Assembly (NCBI RefSeq): GCF_002934685.1
Contig: NZ_NKHL01000120.1
Coordinates: forward strand, 92,170-156,169
DNA length: 64,000 nt
Direction of reading: 5' to 3'
Source of the DNA: Pseudomonas bohemica
GTDB lineage: Bacteria > Pseudomonadota > Gammaproteobacteria > Pseudomonadales > Pseudomonadaceae
The position numbers and the translations under genes were made by a program. Numbering within the stretch: position 1 is the stretch's first letter; the number at the start of each line of letters is the position of its first letter. The notes beneath the pieces are model-generated. The model saw nothing but the letters and a program-made list of their open reading frames with translations. It did no database searches and was not told the DNA's origin. Below are positions 51,662 through 60,999 of the stretch, one piece after another.

Positions 51662-53881
51662 TTAGTATTTCCAGGCCAGCGTCACCATCGCGTTACGCGA
51701 AGGGGCGTAGTAGGACTGCGCCCAGTACAGGCTGGTCAGGTACTTTCGATCTAGCAGGTTATTAACGTTCAGCGACACGTTGAAGTGCGCGTCGATGTCG
51801 TAGCTGGCTAATGCGTTGGCTACCGCATAAGAGCCCTGTCGACTGATGATCGTTTCGCCACTCGTGCTGGTGCCTTGTTCGCGGAAGATATCGCTCTGCC
51901 AGTTCACGCTGCCGCCCACTTTTAGCCCTTTGACCTGCGGCACTTTGTAGGATGTGCTCAAATAGACCGAGTTTTGCGGTATGTAGGTGCGGGTTTTTTC
52001 GCCCTCATCGTTTTTCAATGAAAATAGGTGGGTCAGGCCACCGTTCACTTCCCAGCCTGGGGCCAGTTCGCCAGCCACGGTCAGCTCGTAACCCTCGGAA
52101 ATGGTATCGACCGCGGTGTAGTAAGAGAAGCCACCGGTGGTGTCGTAGCCGCTATATTCGGCGGTGTTGTCCTGCTTGGTGCGGAACAGGGACATGCTGG
52201 CATTGAGCCGTTTATCGAACCACTCGCCTTTGATCCCGCCCTCGACGCTGTTGCCTTCCACAGGGGCTAACAGTTTTTGCGAGGCGTCGATTTGCGTCTG
52301 AGGATTGAAGATTTCGGTGTAACTTACATACGCCGAATAGTTGGGCAAAAAGTCATAAACGGCGCCGTAGTACGGCGTTACTTTCGACTTGCTGTAGTCA
52401 TTGGCCGCACCCGTTCGCTCACCGCTGCTTTCAAGTTTGGTAAAGTTTGCGCCAGCGATCAGCTTCAAGTCGTCGGTAACGTTGAAGTGCCCCGCGGCGT
52501 AGTAGCCGTGACGGTAGGTTATGTAGTCTGCGGAGCTGGTGACATCGGCGAAGGCCGGTTTCGCGTAGTCGCCGTCGTATTCCCATACTGGCGGCAAGGC
52601 GATATTGAGAGCATCGTCGCGGGAGGTCCAGTGGGTGTCGTCACGGGACCAGTTGGCGCCCACCACCACCTCATGGGAACGACCGAACAGCTCGAATGGG
52701 CCCTTCAAGTAAATGTCGCCCAGCACTTGCCGTTCAGCACGATTGAATTTCGAAGCGTAGGTGGTCAGCCCCAAGCCAGTTACAGCGTCGGGCACGCCAC
52801 CGGCCATGAGCATTTCGGCATCAGAAGTGATTTCACGGTAGTTGAGGGAGGCTTTGGTCTCCCAGCCTCCGCCCCAGTCAGTTAGCAATTCGCCGAAGGT
52901 CTGCTTGTCGTTGGTGTCCCAGTAACTCCAATCCGGCGCGGTGTTGTGCGAGCGGCTGTAGTCCACTTTGGAGCCGTCGGTGTTGTACAGCGTCAATGCG
53001 CTCCACATGATGCCATCGGGCCGGTTGCGTTGTTCCGAATAGCCCAGAGTGGCGGTGGTGCTGTCGGTAAGGTCGGCTTCCAGTACCCCGGAAAACACCG
53101 TTTTGCTGGTGGAGTAGCGGTCCAGGTAGGAGTTGCCTTCCTGGCCGGCAAACACCGCGCGCCCGCGGAGCGTGCCCTGATCGTTCATGGGGCCGGAGAC
53201 ATCAAACTCGCTGCGACGGTTCTGCCAGGAGCCATAGCCGATCGAGCCTTCGGCCTGGAATTCGTGAGTGGGGCGTTTGCGCACAAAGTTGATGGTCGCG
53301 GCCGGGTTGCCAGGGTTGGAGGTCAGCCCGTTGGCGCCCTTGAGCACTTCGATATGGTCGTATAGAAAAGTGTCGATGTCGCCCATCTGTTCTTCGGAGC
53401 TGAATGGCATTCCAATGCCATCAAGCTGGAAGTTGGACACATCAAAGCCGCGTACCGAGAAGTAGGTGCGGTCGGTTTCAACCCGTTGTACGCTCACCCC
53501 GCCCGCCTGCAGTGCGTCGTTTGCGCTATTGAGTTTGAAGTCCTTGAGTTGCTGACGCGTGAGCGTGGTGGTGGTTTGTGGTGTTTCCCGAGGTGAGAGA
53601 TCAAGTCGCGTAGCGGTGCGGGTCGCGCCGATGGTGTACGAATCGCTTTGTTCGGTGATGCTGGGCACCGGCGCCTGCTCGGCATTTATATTCACCGGTG
53701 TGAGCACCAATCCGTTACTGTTCTCGGTTTGCCCAGTTTCGGCAGCCAGTACATACAGCGGCGTCAACAGACCAGCGACCGGGCCCACGCTTAATGCCAG
53801 TGCCAGGGTAAAAGAGCTTGAAGACGATTGAAAAGGTCGTACCCGTGAAAGTTGATCGTGTGGGTTGGGGTGTCTGTTCAT
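51662..53881 (-). CDS. TonB-dependent ferric siderophore receptor (FauA/FhuE-like)
   Basis: The 739-residue receptor has a signal peptide (about residues 1-45), a TonB box-like region, the plug domain (GVSVQRVETDRTYFSVRGFD and HIEVLKGANGLTSNPGNPAA) and a 22-strand barrel ending SRNAMVTLAWKY with the terminal aromatic. Length and style match hydroxamate siderophore receptors such as FauA of Bordetella (about 730 residues). It is at the end of the minus-strand biosynthesis cluster, 70 bp after the Rieske gene, and converges with the uptake operon, so import and synthesis are linked. Confidence 0.9.
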   Translation of the reverse strand: MNRHPNPHDQLSRVRPFQSSSSSFTLALALSVGPVAGLLTPLYVLAAETGQTENSNGLVLTPVNINAEQAPVPSITEQSDSYTIGATRTATRLDLSPRETPQTTTTLTRQQLKDFKLNSANDALQAGGVSVQRVETDRTYFSVRGFDVSNFQLDGIGMPFSSEEQMGDIDTFLYDHIEVLKGANGLTSNPGNPAATINFVRKRPTHEFQAEGSIGYGSWQNRRSEFDVSGPMNDQGTLRGRAVFAGQEGNSYLDRYSTSKTVFSGVLEADLTDSTTATLGYSEQRNRPDGIMWSALTLYNTDGSKVDYSRSHNTAPDWSYWDTNDKQTFGELLTDWGGGWETKASLNYREITSDAEMLMAGGVPDAVTGLGLTTYASKFNRAERQVLGDIYLKGPFELFGRSHEVVVGANWSRDDTHWTSRDDALNIALPPVWEYDGDYAKPAFADVTSSADYITYRHGYYAAGHFNVTDDLKLIAGANFTKLESSGERTGAANDYSKSKVTPYYGAVYDFLPNYSAYVSYTEIFNPQTQIDASQKLLAPVEGNSVEGGIKGEWFDKRLNASMSLFRTKQDNTAEYSGYDTTGGFSYYTAVDTISEGYELTVAGELAPGWEVNGGLTHLFSLKNDEGEKTRTYIPQNSVYLSTSYKVPQVKGLKVGGSVNWQSDIFREQGTSTSGETIISRQGSYAVANALASYDIDAHFNVSLNVNNLLDRKYLTSLYWAQSYYAPSRNAMVTLAWKY

Positions 53882-53951
53882 GTGGATGCTTCTATTTATG
53901 TTATGGATTAGTGGGTTGGCAGATGTGCAAAGCGGTGTAGTTGGAGGGCAA

Positions 53952-55136
53952 TCATGCGGAGCGTGAATGAATAGCGCCCCCCATGACCGCGCGGTACCAG
54001 CTGTGGAAGTGCTGCATGCCTTCTTCTAGTGGGATTTGGTAAGGGCCGCTGTCGTCGATCCCACGTTGGTAGAGCGCCCGGCGCCCAGCGTCGGTACGCT
54101 CGGCAATTTCGTCATCTTCAATGGCCGTTTCCATGTAGGCCGCGCGGTGGGATTCCACTAGTTCGCGGTTGTTTTCCATCAAGTGCTGCGGGTAGTAGAA
54201 CTCGACCACGTTGATCGATTCGTGTACGCCCTTGGGGTATACCGTCGACAACACCAGGGCTTGAGGAAATACTTCGATCATATGGGTGGGGTAGTAACTG
54301 GCCCAGATCGCCCCGAACTCAGGCGCCCCATCGCCGTATTCAGCTATCAGGCCGTCGTGCCAGGCTTTGTAGGCATCTGTGCCGGAGCGCTCCAGGTTAT
54401 TGGTGACATTGATCCGTTGCAGGCTGTACCAATCGTCGTATTCCCATTTCAGACCCTCACTGCGCACGTATTTACGCAGCCCCGGGTGAAAGGTGGCGAT
54501 GTGATAATCGTCGTTGTATATCTCGAGGAAGGTTTTCCAGTTGCACTTGCATGGGTGCATTTCCACGTGGTCCATGGCGTAGCCGCTGAAGTCCATTTCC
54601 GGGTGGTTGAAGAGTTTGGCGATGTCGTTGACAGGGTCGCGCGGGCCTTCGAACAGGAAGCCGCCGACGTTATGCAAGGGGTACCGAGGCAAGTTGCGGC
54701 AGGGCCGCTCGGGAAACTTCGGCGCACCGACGATCAAGCCGGTGTTGTCGTAGGTCCATGCGTGGAGCGGGCACATGATGCGCCCCCCCGTCGCGCGCAG
54801 GTTGCCGCGGCGGATCATCGAATTCGGGGCGTCGGGGCTGAAGTCGCCGAGCATCAAGGCCTGTCGGTGACGGCAGACGTTGGACAGCAACTCGATCCCA
54901 TTTTCATTGCGCACCAAAATTCGCGAATAGTCGTCGTGGGGCAGGGCGTACCAGTCGCCTACATTGGGCACCATCATTTCGTGCCCTATGTACCGAGCAC
55001 TGTTCTGAAAAATCAACTCTTGTTCTATCTTGTAGATCTCAGGATCGCAATAGGTGTGAATCGGTAGCTGAGGTAACTCCTCATGGAGCTCTGCCAGCAG
55101 AGTTTCCTTTTGGGCTGTGCGACCGAAGTTGACCAT
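53952..55136 (-). CDS. Rieske [2Fe-2S] oxygenase, AlcE-like
   Basis: The 394-residue protein is an alpha-type subunit of a Rieske non-heme iron oxygenase. The cluster ligands are Cys88, His90 (VCRHRQ) and Cys122, His125 (CPLHAW), with 31 residues between the pairs instead of the usual 15-17. The mononuclear site is seen in YNDDYHIATFH (His212, His217, Asp209). In Bordetella the alcaligin cluster contains AlcE, a Rieske protein of about the same length, proposed to hydroxylate the putrescine backbone. Aerobactin clusters have none. No reductase gene is nearby, so a general ferredoxin would have to supply electrons. Confidence 0.85.
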   Translation of the reverse strand: MVNFGRTAQKETLLAELHEELPQLPIHTYCDPEIYKIEQELIFQNSARYIGHEMMVPNVGDWYALPHDDYSRILVRNENGIELLSNVCRHRQALMLGDFSPDAPNSMIRRGNLRATGGRIMCPLHAWTYDNTGLIVGAPKFPERPCRNLPRYPLHNVGGFLFEGPRDPVNDIAKLFNHPEMDFSGYAMDHVEMHPCKCNWKTFLEIYNDDYHIATFHPGLRKYVRSEGLKWEYDDWYSLQRINVTNNLERSGTDAYKAWHDGLIAEYGDGAPEFGAIWASYYPTHMIEVFPQALVLSTVYPKGVHESINVVEFYYPQHLMENNRELVESHRAAYMETAIEDDEIAERTDAGRRALYQRGIDDSGPYQIPLEEGMQHFHSWYRAVMGGAIHSRSA

Positions 55137-55251
55137 TCAATTGCTCCTTGCGCTGATTTCACTGAGGCCATCTCGGCACGGGCCCCAGGGGCGCGGTATT
55201 GCAGGTGGTGTGGGGGCGTTTGGCCTCTTGTGAAGGCCAAACGTGGGGCTT

Positions 55252-57114
55252 TTAGGCTTGTAGTTTGTCTCGGCGGATGACCGCTGCGGATTGGCTGGGT
55301 AGCGGCGCGAAAGGGGCGACAGGGTTATCCAGGGGGGCGGCCATGATCAGGCTGCCGGCAGGGTTGGCCAGATCGACCATCTGCAGGTTGTTCTTCAACT
55401 GCAGACGGTTCAGGCAGGAATGCAGGAATGAGGGCGCGAAGAAGTCGTACCGATCAAAGCGGTGCTGCAATTCGGGATGAGCCTGCTGGTAGTCAATCAC
55501 CGATTCGGCCACGGTGCGCCAGTAGGTCTCTTCTACCATGCAGCCGTTTTCCTCGAGGATCTGACTCATGTGGCGGAAAACGCCGTCGAACACGTCGATG
55601 AAAATACCGAGGATCTTATAGTCTTCAGGTACATCTACGGCCAGGCGTTCCAGGCCCTCGGGCATCTTGGCGTTCTTGTCGAGAATGGCCGATTCCTCGG
55701 CGATGTCCTTCATGAACACCCGTGTCGGTACATACCCTTCCAGTACCAGAATCAGGTTCTCGCCGTGTGGCATGAACACCAGATGGTGAGCATAGAAGCA
55801 GTGAATCAACGGTTGCAGGAAGGCTTTGAGGTATTGGCGCATCCAGGCCACAGGTTCCAGACCCGAGCGGCGCATCAGTTCAGGCAGCAAGGCATTGCCT
55901 TCAGGGTCGATGTGCAGCAGAGCGGCCATGGTCATCAGGCGCTCGCCTGGCTTCAGGCGTTTCAATGGGCTTTCGCGCCACAGTGCCGACAGCATTTTCT
56001 TGTAGGGGCTGTCGGTTTCCTGCGCCGCTTCGTAGTATCGGTTGCGATACCCCACCGAGGCCACTTCACGCAGGATGCCGAAGCCATAGTCGTTGAGTAC
56101 CGGGTCGCTGGAAATCAGCTCGTGCAGATAAGCGTTTATGGCTGGAGTACCGGCCATGTAGTACGGGGAGAGGCCGCGCATGAAGCCCATGTTGAGGACC
56201 GACAGCGAGGTTTTCACGTAGCATTTGTGTGGATTGCTGGTGTTGAAATAGGTGCGCACCGATTGTTGAGCGACGTATTCATCTGAGCTGGTGCCCAGAG
56301 CGATGATCTTCTGGTTGGCAACATCAGCGGCGAACATGATGCTCAACTTCTCGTACCACTGCCACGGGTGGGTCGGCATGAAAATATAGGCGTTGCTATC
56401 CAGGCCCAGGGTCGTGAGTTGCTGGCGATACGCGTCGACGGTCGCGTTACCCAGTTCCTGGCGCATCAGCGTGTCGTGGTCCAGTCCGGGAATAGCGGCG
56501 AAATGGGCGTTATCGGTGTGCACGGCCAGCCAGATAACCGGAAAACGCGCGCCGGTCTCCGGGGTGTAGGCCTGATAGTCCAGCGCGTTGAAGCCCAGGC
56601 GGCCGTTGTTGGCGACGAAGCCTGGATGGCCTTCGGTCATGGCGCTTTCGAAGTCCTGATAGTCAGCATCGGCCAGCGCCTTGCTGGTCAGATAGTCGCG
56701 GCTGTGCTTATAGGCGGCGCCAAACAGGGTGCTACTGATTTCGTCCAGGTACACAGGCAGCTTGTCCGCCGGAATTCCCAGGGTGTGCTTGAAGTCGTTG
56801 ATGAACGTCAGCGCGTCGATGGGCTGCTTCTGGCCTTGTAGCTCACGCACGATGCTGGCCGGATCGATAGCCCAGTGGCGCAGGGCCATGTTCCGCGCCT
56901 GGAATTGATAGCGGCACTGCTCGGTGTCGGCCTGCAATTCATAATGCGACCAGCCTTCACGTTCGGCGGCACCCAGGGAAGTGGGGCTAAAGACTTGTTC
57001 GTGAGCGTATTCGCTGATGGCCTTGCGTACCAGCAAACGATTGACTTTGGCCCACACCTGCGGGGTGAGGTGGGCGACGGCAGTAGCGGGAGAATTTGAA
57101 ATTTGCGTGTTCAT
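55252..57114 (-). CDS. NRPS-independent siderophore synthetase (IucA/IucC family, AlcC-like)
   Basis: The 620-residue NIS synthetase activates a carboxylate as acyl-adenylate and joins it to a hydroxamate amine. It has the N-terminal domain with THPWQWYEKLSIMFAADVAN, the motif KCYVKTSLSVLNMGFMRGLS for ATP and substrate binding and the C-terminal FhuF-like domain with FYAHHLVFMPHGENLILVLE. Only one such gene occurs here, whereas aerobactin needs two (IucA and IucC). A single enzyme that forms the macrocycle of two identical units, as AlcC, BibC or PubC do, is the better fit. I chose ATG 57114; ATG 57126 is an alternative. Confidence 0.9.
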   Translation of the reverse strand: MNTQISNSPATAVAHLTPQVWAKVNRLLVRKAISEYAHEQVFSPTSLGAAEREGWSHYELQADTEQCRYQFQARNMALRHWAIDPASIVRELQGQKQPIDALTFINDFKHTLGIPADKLPVYLDEISSTLFGAAYKHSRDYLTSKALADADYQDFESAMTEGHPGFVANNGRLGFNALDYQAYTPETGARFPVIWLAVHTDNAHFAAIPGLDHDTLMRQELGNATVDAYRQQLTTLGLDSNAYIFMPTHPWQWYEKLSIMFAADVANQKIIALGTSSDEYVAQQSVRTYFNTSNPHKCYVKTSLSVLNMGFMRGLSPYYMAGTPAINAYLHELISSDPVLNDYGFGILREVASVGYRNRYYEAAQETDSPYKKMLSALWRESPLKRLKPGERLMTMAALLHIDPEGNALLPELMRRSGLEPVAWMRQYLKAFLQPLIHCFYAHHLVFMPHGENLILVLEGYVPTRVFMKDIAEESAILDKNAKMPEGLERLAVDVPEDYKILGIFIDVFDGVFRHMSQILEENGCMVEETYWRTVAESVIDYQQAHPELQHRFDRYDFFAPSFLHSCLNRLQLKNNLQMVDLANPAGSLIMAAPLDNPVAPFAPLPSQSAAVIRRDKLQA

Positions 57115-57122
57115 CGGTGGAT

Positions 57123-57695
57123 TCATCCTCTCAGAGAGTTGGTGAAGTCTTCTGGGGTACAAAAAGCCAATTGGGCCGTTTTGCTGGGAAGTTCGATAAC
57201 GGCCTGGTTGACGAAGCCGACCATGGCGTTGAGTCGATGCACTTTGGTGTTGCGGATGTCCGGCTCGACAACCACACGCCGGGCGTGCAGGTGGTCGAAG
57301 ACGAAGGCCATGACCACGCGCAGAATGTCGCGGGTGAAATGGCGGATGGGCTGCTCACAGGGGCCGACGAAAAAGTGCATGCCCCTATCGCCGGTTTGTA
57401 CCGGGTAGAGCTTGCCCAGCGCGTCATCGGCCGGGTCGTAACACTCCACCACGAACGCCGGGGTGTTTTGGTAGAAGCCCATGTAGGCATGCAGATGCCC
57501 ACTGCTGGCACCGTCGGCATAAAAGTCGCGGGTGGCAATGGCAGTCATGTGCTGCATGTTCCAGTAGTGCGCGTAGTCCATCTGGTACCAGGGGTGAATC
57601 ACTGCGATGTCGCTTGTCAGGTCCAGCGGTCGAAGGCTCAAGTCTGGGCTGAGTTCGGGACGGCCCTCGGCGGGCGTTATCAGGTCATATCGCAT
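57123..57695 (-). CDS. Hydroxamate-forming GNAT acyltransferase (IucB/AlcB-like)
   Basis: The 190-residue protein is a GNAT acyltransferase of the siderophore type (IucB, RhbD, AlcB), which transfers acetyl or succinyl groups to an N-hydroxylated amine. Conserved are WYQMDYAHYWNMQHMT, HAYMGFYQNTPAFVVECYDP, VGPCEQPIRHFTRDILRVVM and VEPDIRNTKVHRLNAMVGF. In alcaligin-type pathways it uses succinyl-CoA. ATG 57695 has an AGGGAAG site and overlaps the exporter stop by 11 bp; the frame extends further without a good site. Confidence 0.9.
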   Translation of the reverse strand: MRYDLITPAEGRPELSPDLSLRPLDLTSDIAVIHPWYQMDYAHYWNMQHMTAIATRDFYADGASSGHLHAYMGFYQNTPAFVVECYDPADDALGKLYPVQTGDRGMHFFVGPCEQPIRHFTRDILRVVMAFVFDHLHARRVVVEPDIRNTKVHRLNAMVGFVNQAVIELPSKTAQLAFCTPEDFTNSLRG

Positions 57696-58905
57696 GGCAT
57701 TCTTCCCTAGTTTCGCCTTCGAGCTGGGCGGGCACCTGGTGGTAGCGATCAACACGCAAAGACCAACGGTCGATGACCGCTGTGAGCAGCATGCCGGCGG
57801 CGGCAATGGCGAAGGTCATTTGCACGCCTACCAGGCTCACCAGGTAGCCGGCGCCGAATGACGACAGCAGCACGCCCAGGTTCTGGAAAAAGTTGGTGAT
57901 ACTGAAGTCCCGGGCATAGGCGTCGGGGGTGCTGATCTTGAACAGGGTGACCTCCAACTTGACGATCACCTGGAACATGGCCCAGCCATACAGGCAGCGG
58001 CCGACGATGATCAGCAGCATTGACGGCGCAGCCTGTAACAACAGCCCGACGGTGCCCAACAGCAGGTTGCCGAATGTGTGATCGAGCCAGGCCGGGGGAC
58101 TCTTCACATAGTGTTTGATCATCAACGCCAGCAGGGCGACTATGCCGGGAATGGCAAAGATCACACCGGTCAGCATCTGGTTGTGCACCCCGGTGCTGGC
58201 TTCCCAGTACAAGGTGAAAAATGGCCGCACCAGGTAGGCGCTGAAATCGAAGATCAGCATCACTAGGCTGAGTTTGAGCAGCAGTGCCAAGGTGCCGGGT
58301 GCGCGCTTGAAGGGAGGCGCCTTTCGGTTCCTTTCTTCGTGCGTCAGGACCTTGACCACTTTGCCACTGCGGATCAGATACAGGCATAGGCCCATCTGGA
58401 TGAAGTCGCCGGCGGCCATCAGGGCGATGCACAGGCGCGGTCCGTATTGCTGAAGCACCAGGCCGCCTACCGCCGCGCCAAAGATGGCGCCGATGTGCAC
58501 CACGACCGACAGCAGGCCGATAGTAACGCTGTGCTGATCGGGCTTCTGCAGACGCATCAGATACGGAAACATCAACAGGTAGCTGGCCTTGGTCATGAAC
58601 ATGAGCATGGTCAGCAGCCAATAGGTCGGGGCGTTGGGTGCCCAGATCGACATCACGCAGAACAGCGCGGCGGCGAGCTGTGTATAGGCGAGCAGGTGCA
58701 TAGTCTCGACTCGCCGAGCCACCCGTGCCCACACAGGCAGCATGCACATCACAGCGATGGAAATGGCGGCAATGTAGGCACCCACATGCACCGGGCTGGT
58801 GATGCCGTAGCGGTCCTCGAAAAACTGCGGGTAAAACGCGATCAGAATCGAATCACTGATAACGCCGAATGCCGACATGATCAGGATGGTAGTGCGCAAC
58901 GTCAT
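57685..58905 (-). CDS. MFS transporter, probable siderophore exporter (AlcS-like)
   Basis: The 406-residue major facilitator superfamily protein has twelve likely spans, from ILIMSAFGVISDSILIAFYP to the C-terminal MTFAIAAAGMLLTAVID, with a family A-like loop VWARVARRVETMHLL. Inserted between the hydroxylase and the acyltransferase genes, it most likely exports the finished siderophore, as AlcS does in Bordetella. ATG 58905 overlaps the hydroxylase stop (ATGA), and the 59298 start of the longer frame is not supported. Confidence 0.87.
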   Translation of the reverse strand: MTLRTTILIMSAFGVISDSILIAFYPQFFEDRYGITSPVHVGAYIAAISIAVMCMLPVWARVARRVETMHLLAYTQLAAALFCVMSIWAPNAPTYWLLTMLMFMTKASYLLMFPYLMRLQKPDQHSVTIGLLSVVVHIGAIFGAAVGGLVLQQYGPRLCIALMAAGDFIQMGLCLYLIRSGKVVKVLTHEERNRKAPPFKRAPGTLALLLKLSLVMLIFDFSAYLVRPFFTLYWEASTGVHNQMLTGVIFAIPGIVALLALMIKHYVKSPPAWLDHTFGNLLLGTVGLLLQAAPSMLLIIVGRCLYGWAMFQVIVKLEVTLFKISTPDAYARDFSITNFFQNLGVLLSSFGAGYLVSLVGVQMTFAIAAAGMLLTAVIDRWSLRVDRYHQVPAQLEGETREECHAI

Positions 58906-60245
58906 GAGAAAGTGCCTTGGCCGTCGAGAAGTTCGAAGCCGCTGTCCGCGGCCGGTGCGAAGTCCTGGAAAGCGGTATGTGGCTCGCAGGGGTAAGGGTC
59001 CTGGCCGGTCAGTTCGGCTAACAGACGGCTGTTTCGATAGCAGGCCAGGCCCAGGTCGGGGTTGGTCAGCCCGTGGCTTTGCAAGCCGACGTTTTGTACA
59101 TAGATTTCGCGGTTCTGGTGGTCTACCGCCCAGCTTTTTGATGGATCGTAGCGGCCAGCCGAGTCCCAGCGAATCCGCTCGCGAATGCCTTCGATAAAGC
59201 TTGGTAACTGGTAGCGATAGCCAGTGGCGAACACCAGCCCGTCGGTGAAATGAATGTAGTGATGGCCCAGTTGGGTGTGCTCGAAGGTCAGCGCCCATTG
59301 GCCGCTGCCGCTCACGTATTCGCAGTGCTTGAGTGCCAGGTTGGTCATCTGGCGAGTCGCTGGCGCTTCACGGTGGCTGCGTTCGTCCAGCGTTTCGTAG
59401 ATGCGTTCGATCAGTGATTGGTTGATGCCGTTATAGATGCTGCGCTGGTCGTCCAGCACCTTATGCTTGACCTCAGGCTTGAGGCCGTAGAAATAGTTGC
59501 CATAGTCGGGTGTGATCAGTTCCAGGGTCAGCTTGGCGTTCTCCATCTGGAAGAAGCGCGAGGCGCGGGTGACCCAGTTGAGCGTATAACGGTGGCGTTC
59601 GGACTCCAGCAGCAAGTCTTGATAGACCTCGGCGCCACTTTGCCCACTGCCGATGACCGTGATGTTCTTGCAACGTTGCAGGTTGGCCTTGTTGCTAAGA
59701 TAGTTCGAAGTGTGTACGGCCTCGACAGCCCCCTCGGCCTTGGTGAAGCAGGCGGGTATGTATGGCACCCCGCCGATGCCGATTACAAGCTTTTTAGTCA
59801 GTAGTTGGAACGCGGTGTTGTGCGGCCCGCAAGCGCCGGCGACGACGTAGCAGGCACGTTTGGGGTCATGCCAGATTTCCTGCACGTTATGTTGGTAGCG
59901 CACGTTTTTCAGTTGCGCGGCGGCCCATTTGCAGTAACGGTCGAATTCCTGGCGGGTGAGATACCAGTTTTCGCGAATGTAATAGGTGTAAAGCCGGCCC
60001 TGCTGCTTGCAATAATTGAGGTATGACAGCGGGTTGGTGGGGTCGGCCATGGAAACCATGTCGGCCAGGAAAGGGTTTTGAAGGGTAGTGCCTTCCAGCA
60101 GCATGCCACTGTGCCACGCGAACTGATTCTTCTTTTCCAGAAAAAGGCTACGTACACCATCGAGCGGTTCAGCGAGGCACGCCAATCCCAAGTTGAAAGG
60201 CCCCAGCCCTATTGCGATGAAGTCATAAGGGGTGTCATTGGTCAT
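58902..60245 (-). CDS. Amine N-hydroxylase for a hydroxamate siderophore (IucD/AlcA-like)
   Basis: The 447-residue flavin enzyme N-hydroxylates an amine such as lysine, ornithine, putrescine or cadaverine, the first step of hydroxamate siderophore synthesis. FAD binding is seen as GLGPFNLGLAC (residues 13-23), NADPH binding as ITVIGSGQSGAEVYQDLL and the second nucleotide region as DGLVFATGYRYQLP. It heads the minus-strand biosynthesis operon and overlaps the exporter start. Which diamine it uses cannot be read from sequence; AlcA in alcaligin uses putrescine, IucD in aerobactin uses lysine. Confidence 0.92.
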   Translation of the reverse strand: MTNDTPYDFIAIGLGPFNLGLACLAEPLDGVRSLFLEKKNQFAWHSGMLLEGTTLQNPFLADMVSMADPTNPLSYLNYCKQQGRLYTYYIRENWYLTRQEFDRYCKWAAAQLKNVRYQHNVQEIWHDPKRACYVVAGACGPHNTAFQLLTKKLVIGIGGVPYIPACFTKAEGAVEAVHTSNYLSNKANLQRCKNITVIGSGQSGAEVYQDLLLESERHRYTLNWVTRASRFFQMENAKLTLELITPDYGNYFYGLKPEVKHKVLDDQRSIYNGINQSLIERIYETLDERSHREAPATRQMTNLALKHCEYVSGSGQWALTFEHTQLGHHYIHFTDGLVFATGYRYQLPSFIEGIRERIRWDSAGRYDPSKSWAVDHQNREIYVQNVGLQSHGLTNPDLGLACYRNSRLLAELTGQDPYPCEPHTAFQDFAPAADSGFELLDGQGTFS

Positions 60246-60294
60246 GTCTAAGCCTCGTCCACGCTCTGCAAGTTGAGGAAATAATAGAGTGAAC

Positions 60295-60313
60295 GAGAAT
60301 GTATATCAAATGC
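60295..60313 (-). promoter_or_regulatory. Fur box candidate upstream of the siderophore biosynthesis operon
   Basis: On the minus strand GCATTTGATATACATTCTC matches the 19-bp Fur consensus at 12 positions, including the TGATA core and the CATT-TC half-site. It lies 50-70 bp before the hydroxylase ATG, the proper place for iron-dependent repression of the whole operon. Confidence 0.6.
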
Positions 60314-60574
60314 AAATCTAAGTAACTAGTATTTGCGTTGTTCGGACATCAGGAGGTTATGGTGATGCTGCCACGCTTGTGGGCTCGACGAGGGTATGGG
60401 GCGTGCGTGAGATACGGGCGGGAGGAGAGGAGCACGGACATGTACCAGTTCTGACCTTGCTCTCGAGAAACGTAGCCCTTGGCTCGCATCATGGGAGGAG
60501 TCGCTGGTGTTGTAGCTGGGCTTGCCCTAGCAAACGGGACCTGCGCTGGTTTGTGTCTACGAAACCCGTGCGAT

Positions 60575-60999
60575 TCATAATCCGTCAAATAGAAGGCGGG
60601 TTTGCTCGCCGAAGTCAAAGCGGTCCCCAATGAGGAAAAACGCATCGGCTGTCCCACAACTGGCAACGCCATGGACGGCATGGCGATAGATCGCATCCGA
60701 GTGGATGGCCGGAAATGACAAGTCGCTGCGCAGGGAAAACGCCCGCTTGCGTTGCAAAAGAAAGCAATCTCCGGCTGTCAATAGGATAGGTAGCTCCATG
60801 ACTTCCACCGCTAGCCAACAAGTCCCTTCAAGTATTGCATTGAACTTGACGCCTGCGGGCGGCGGGAAGTCGATTGCAAGTCTCCACCAGCGTTCAGACC
60901 TGCAAAAAGAGAGCTATGAGTATTCATGGGGGAGAGAGCTTCGGACAGGGGATCCGTAGGTGTAGGACGATCTCGATAGATAACTGGACTTTGCTGCAT
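60575..60999 (-). pseudogene. AraC family regulator, N-terminal fragment
   Basis: The cupin-type sensor domain of an AraC regulator is recognisable: THSSLFAGLNAGGD in one frame, then after a 1-nt frameshift near 60890 LAIDFPPPAGVKFNAILEGT, ELPILLTAGDCFLLQRKRAF and AFFLIGDRFDFGEQTRLLFD. The frame stops at 60575 and the DNA-binding HTH is missing. Such regulators are often divergent from a SDR gene like the one at 61079. The remaining 60314-60574 bases show no homology I can name, suggesting the siderophore locus replaced the 3' half. Confidence 0.75.

Noticed and set aside
47224..60245. Plain aerobactin locus
   Set aside because: Only one NIS synthetase is present and a Rieske oxygenase is included; aerobactin needs both IucA and IucC.
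60349..60696. 115-codon minus-strand frame downstream of the AraC fragment
   Set aside because: Basic, low-complexity composition without ribosome site or homology; it overlaps the AraC fragment in another frame.
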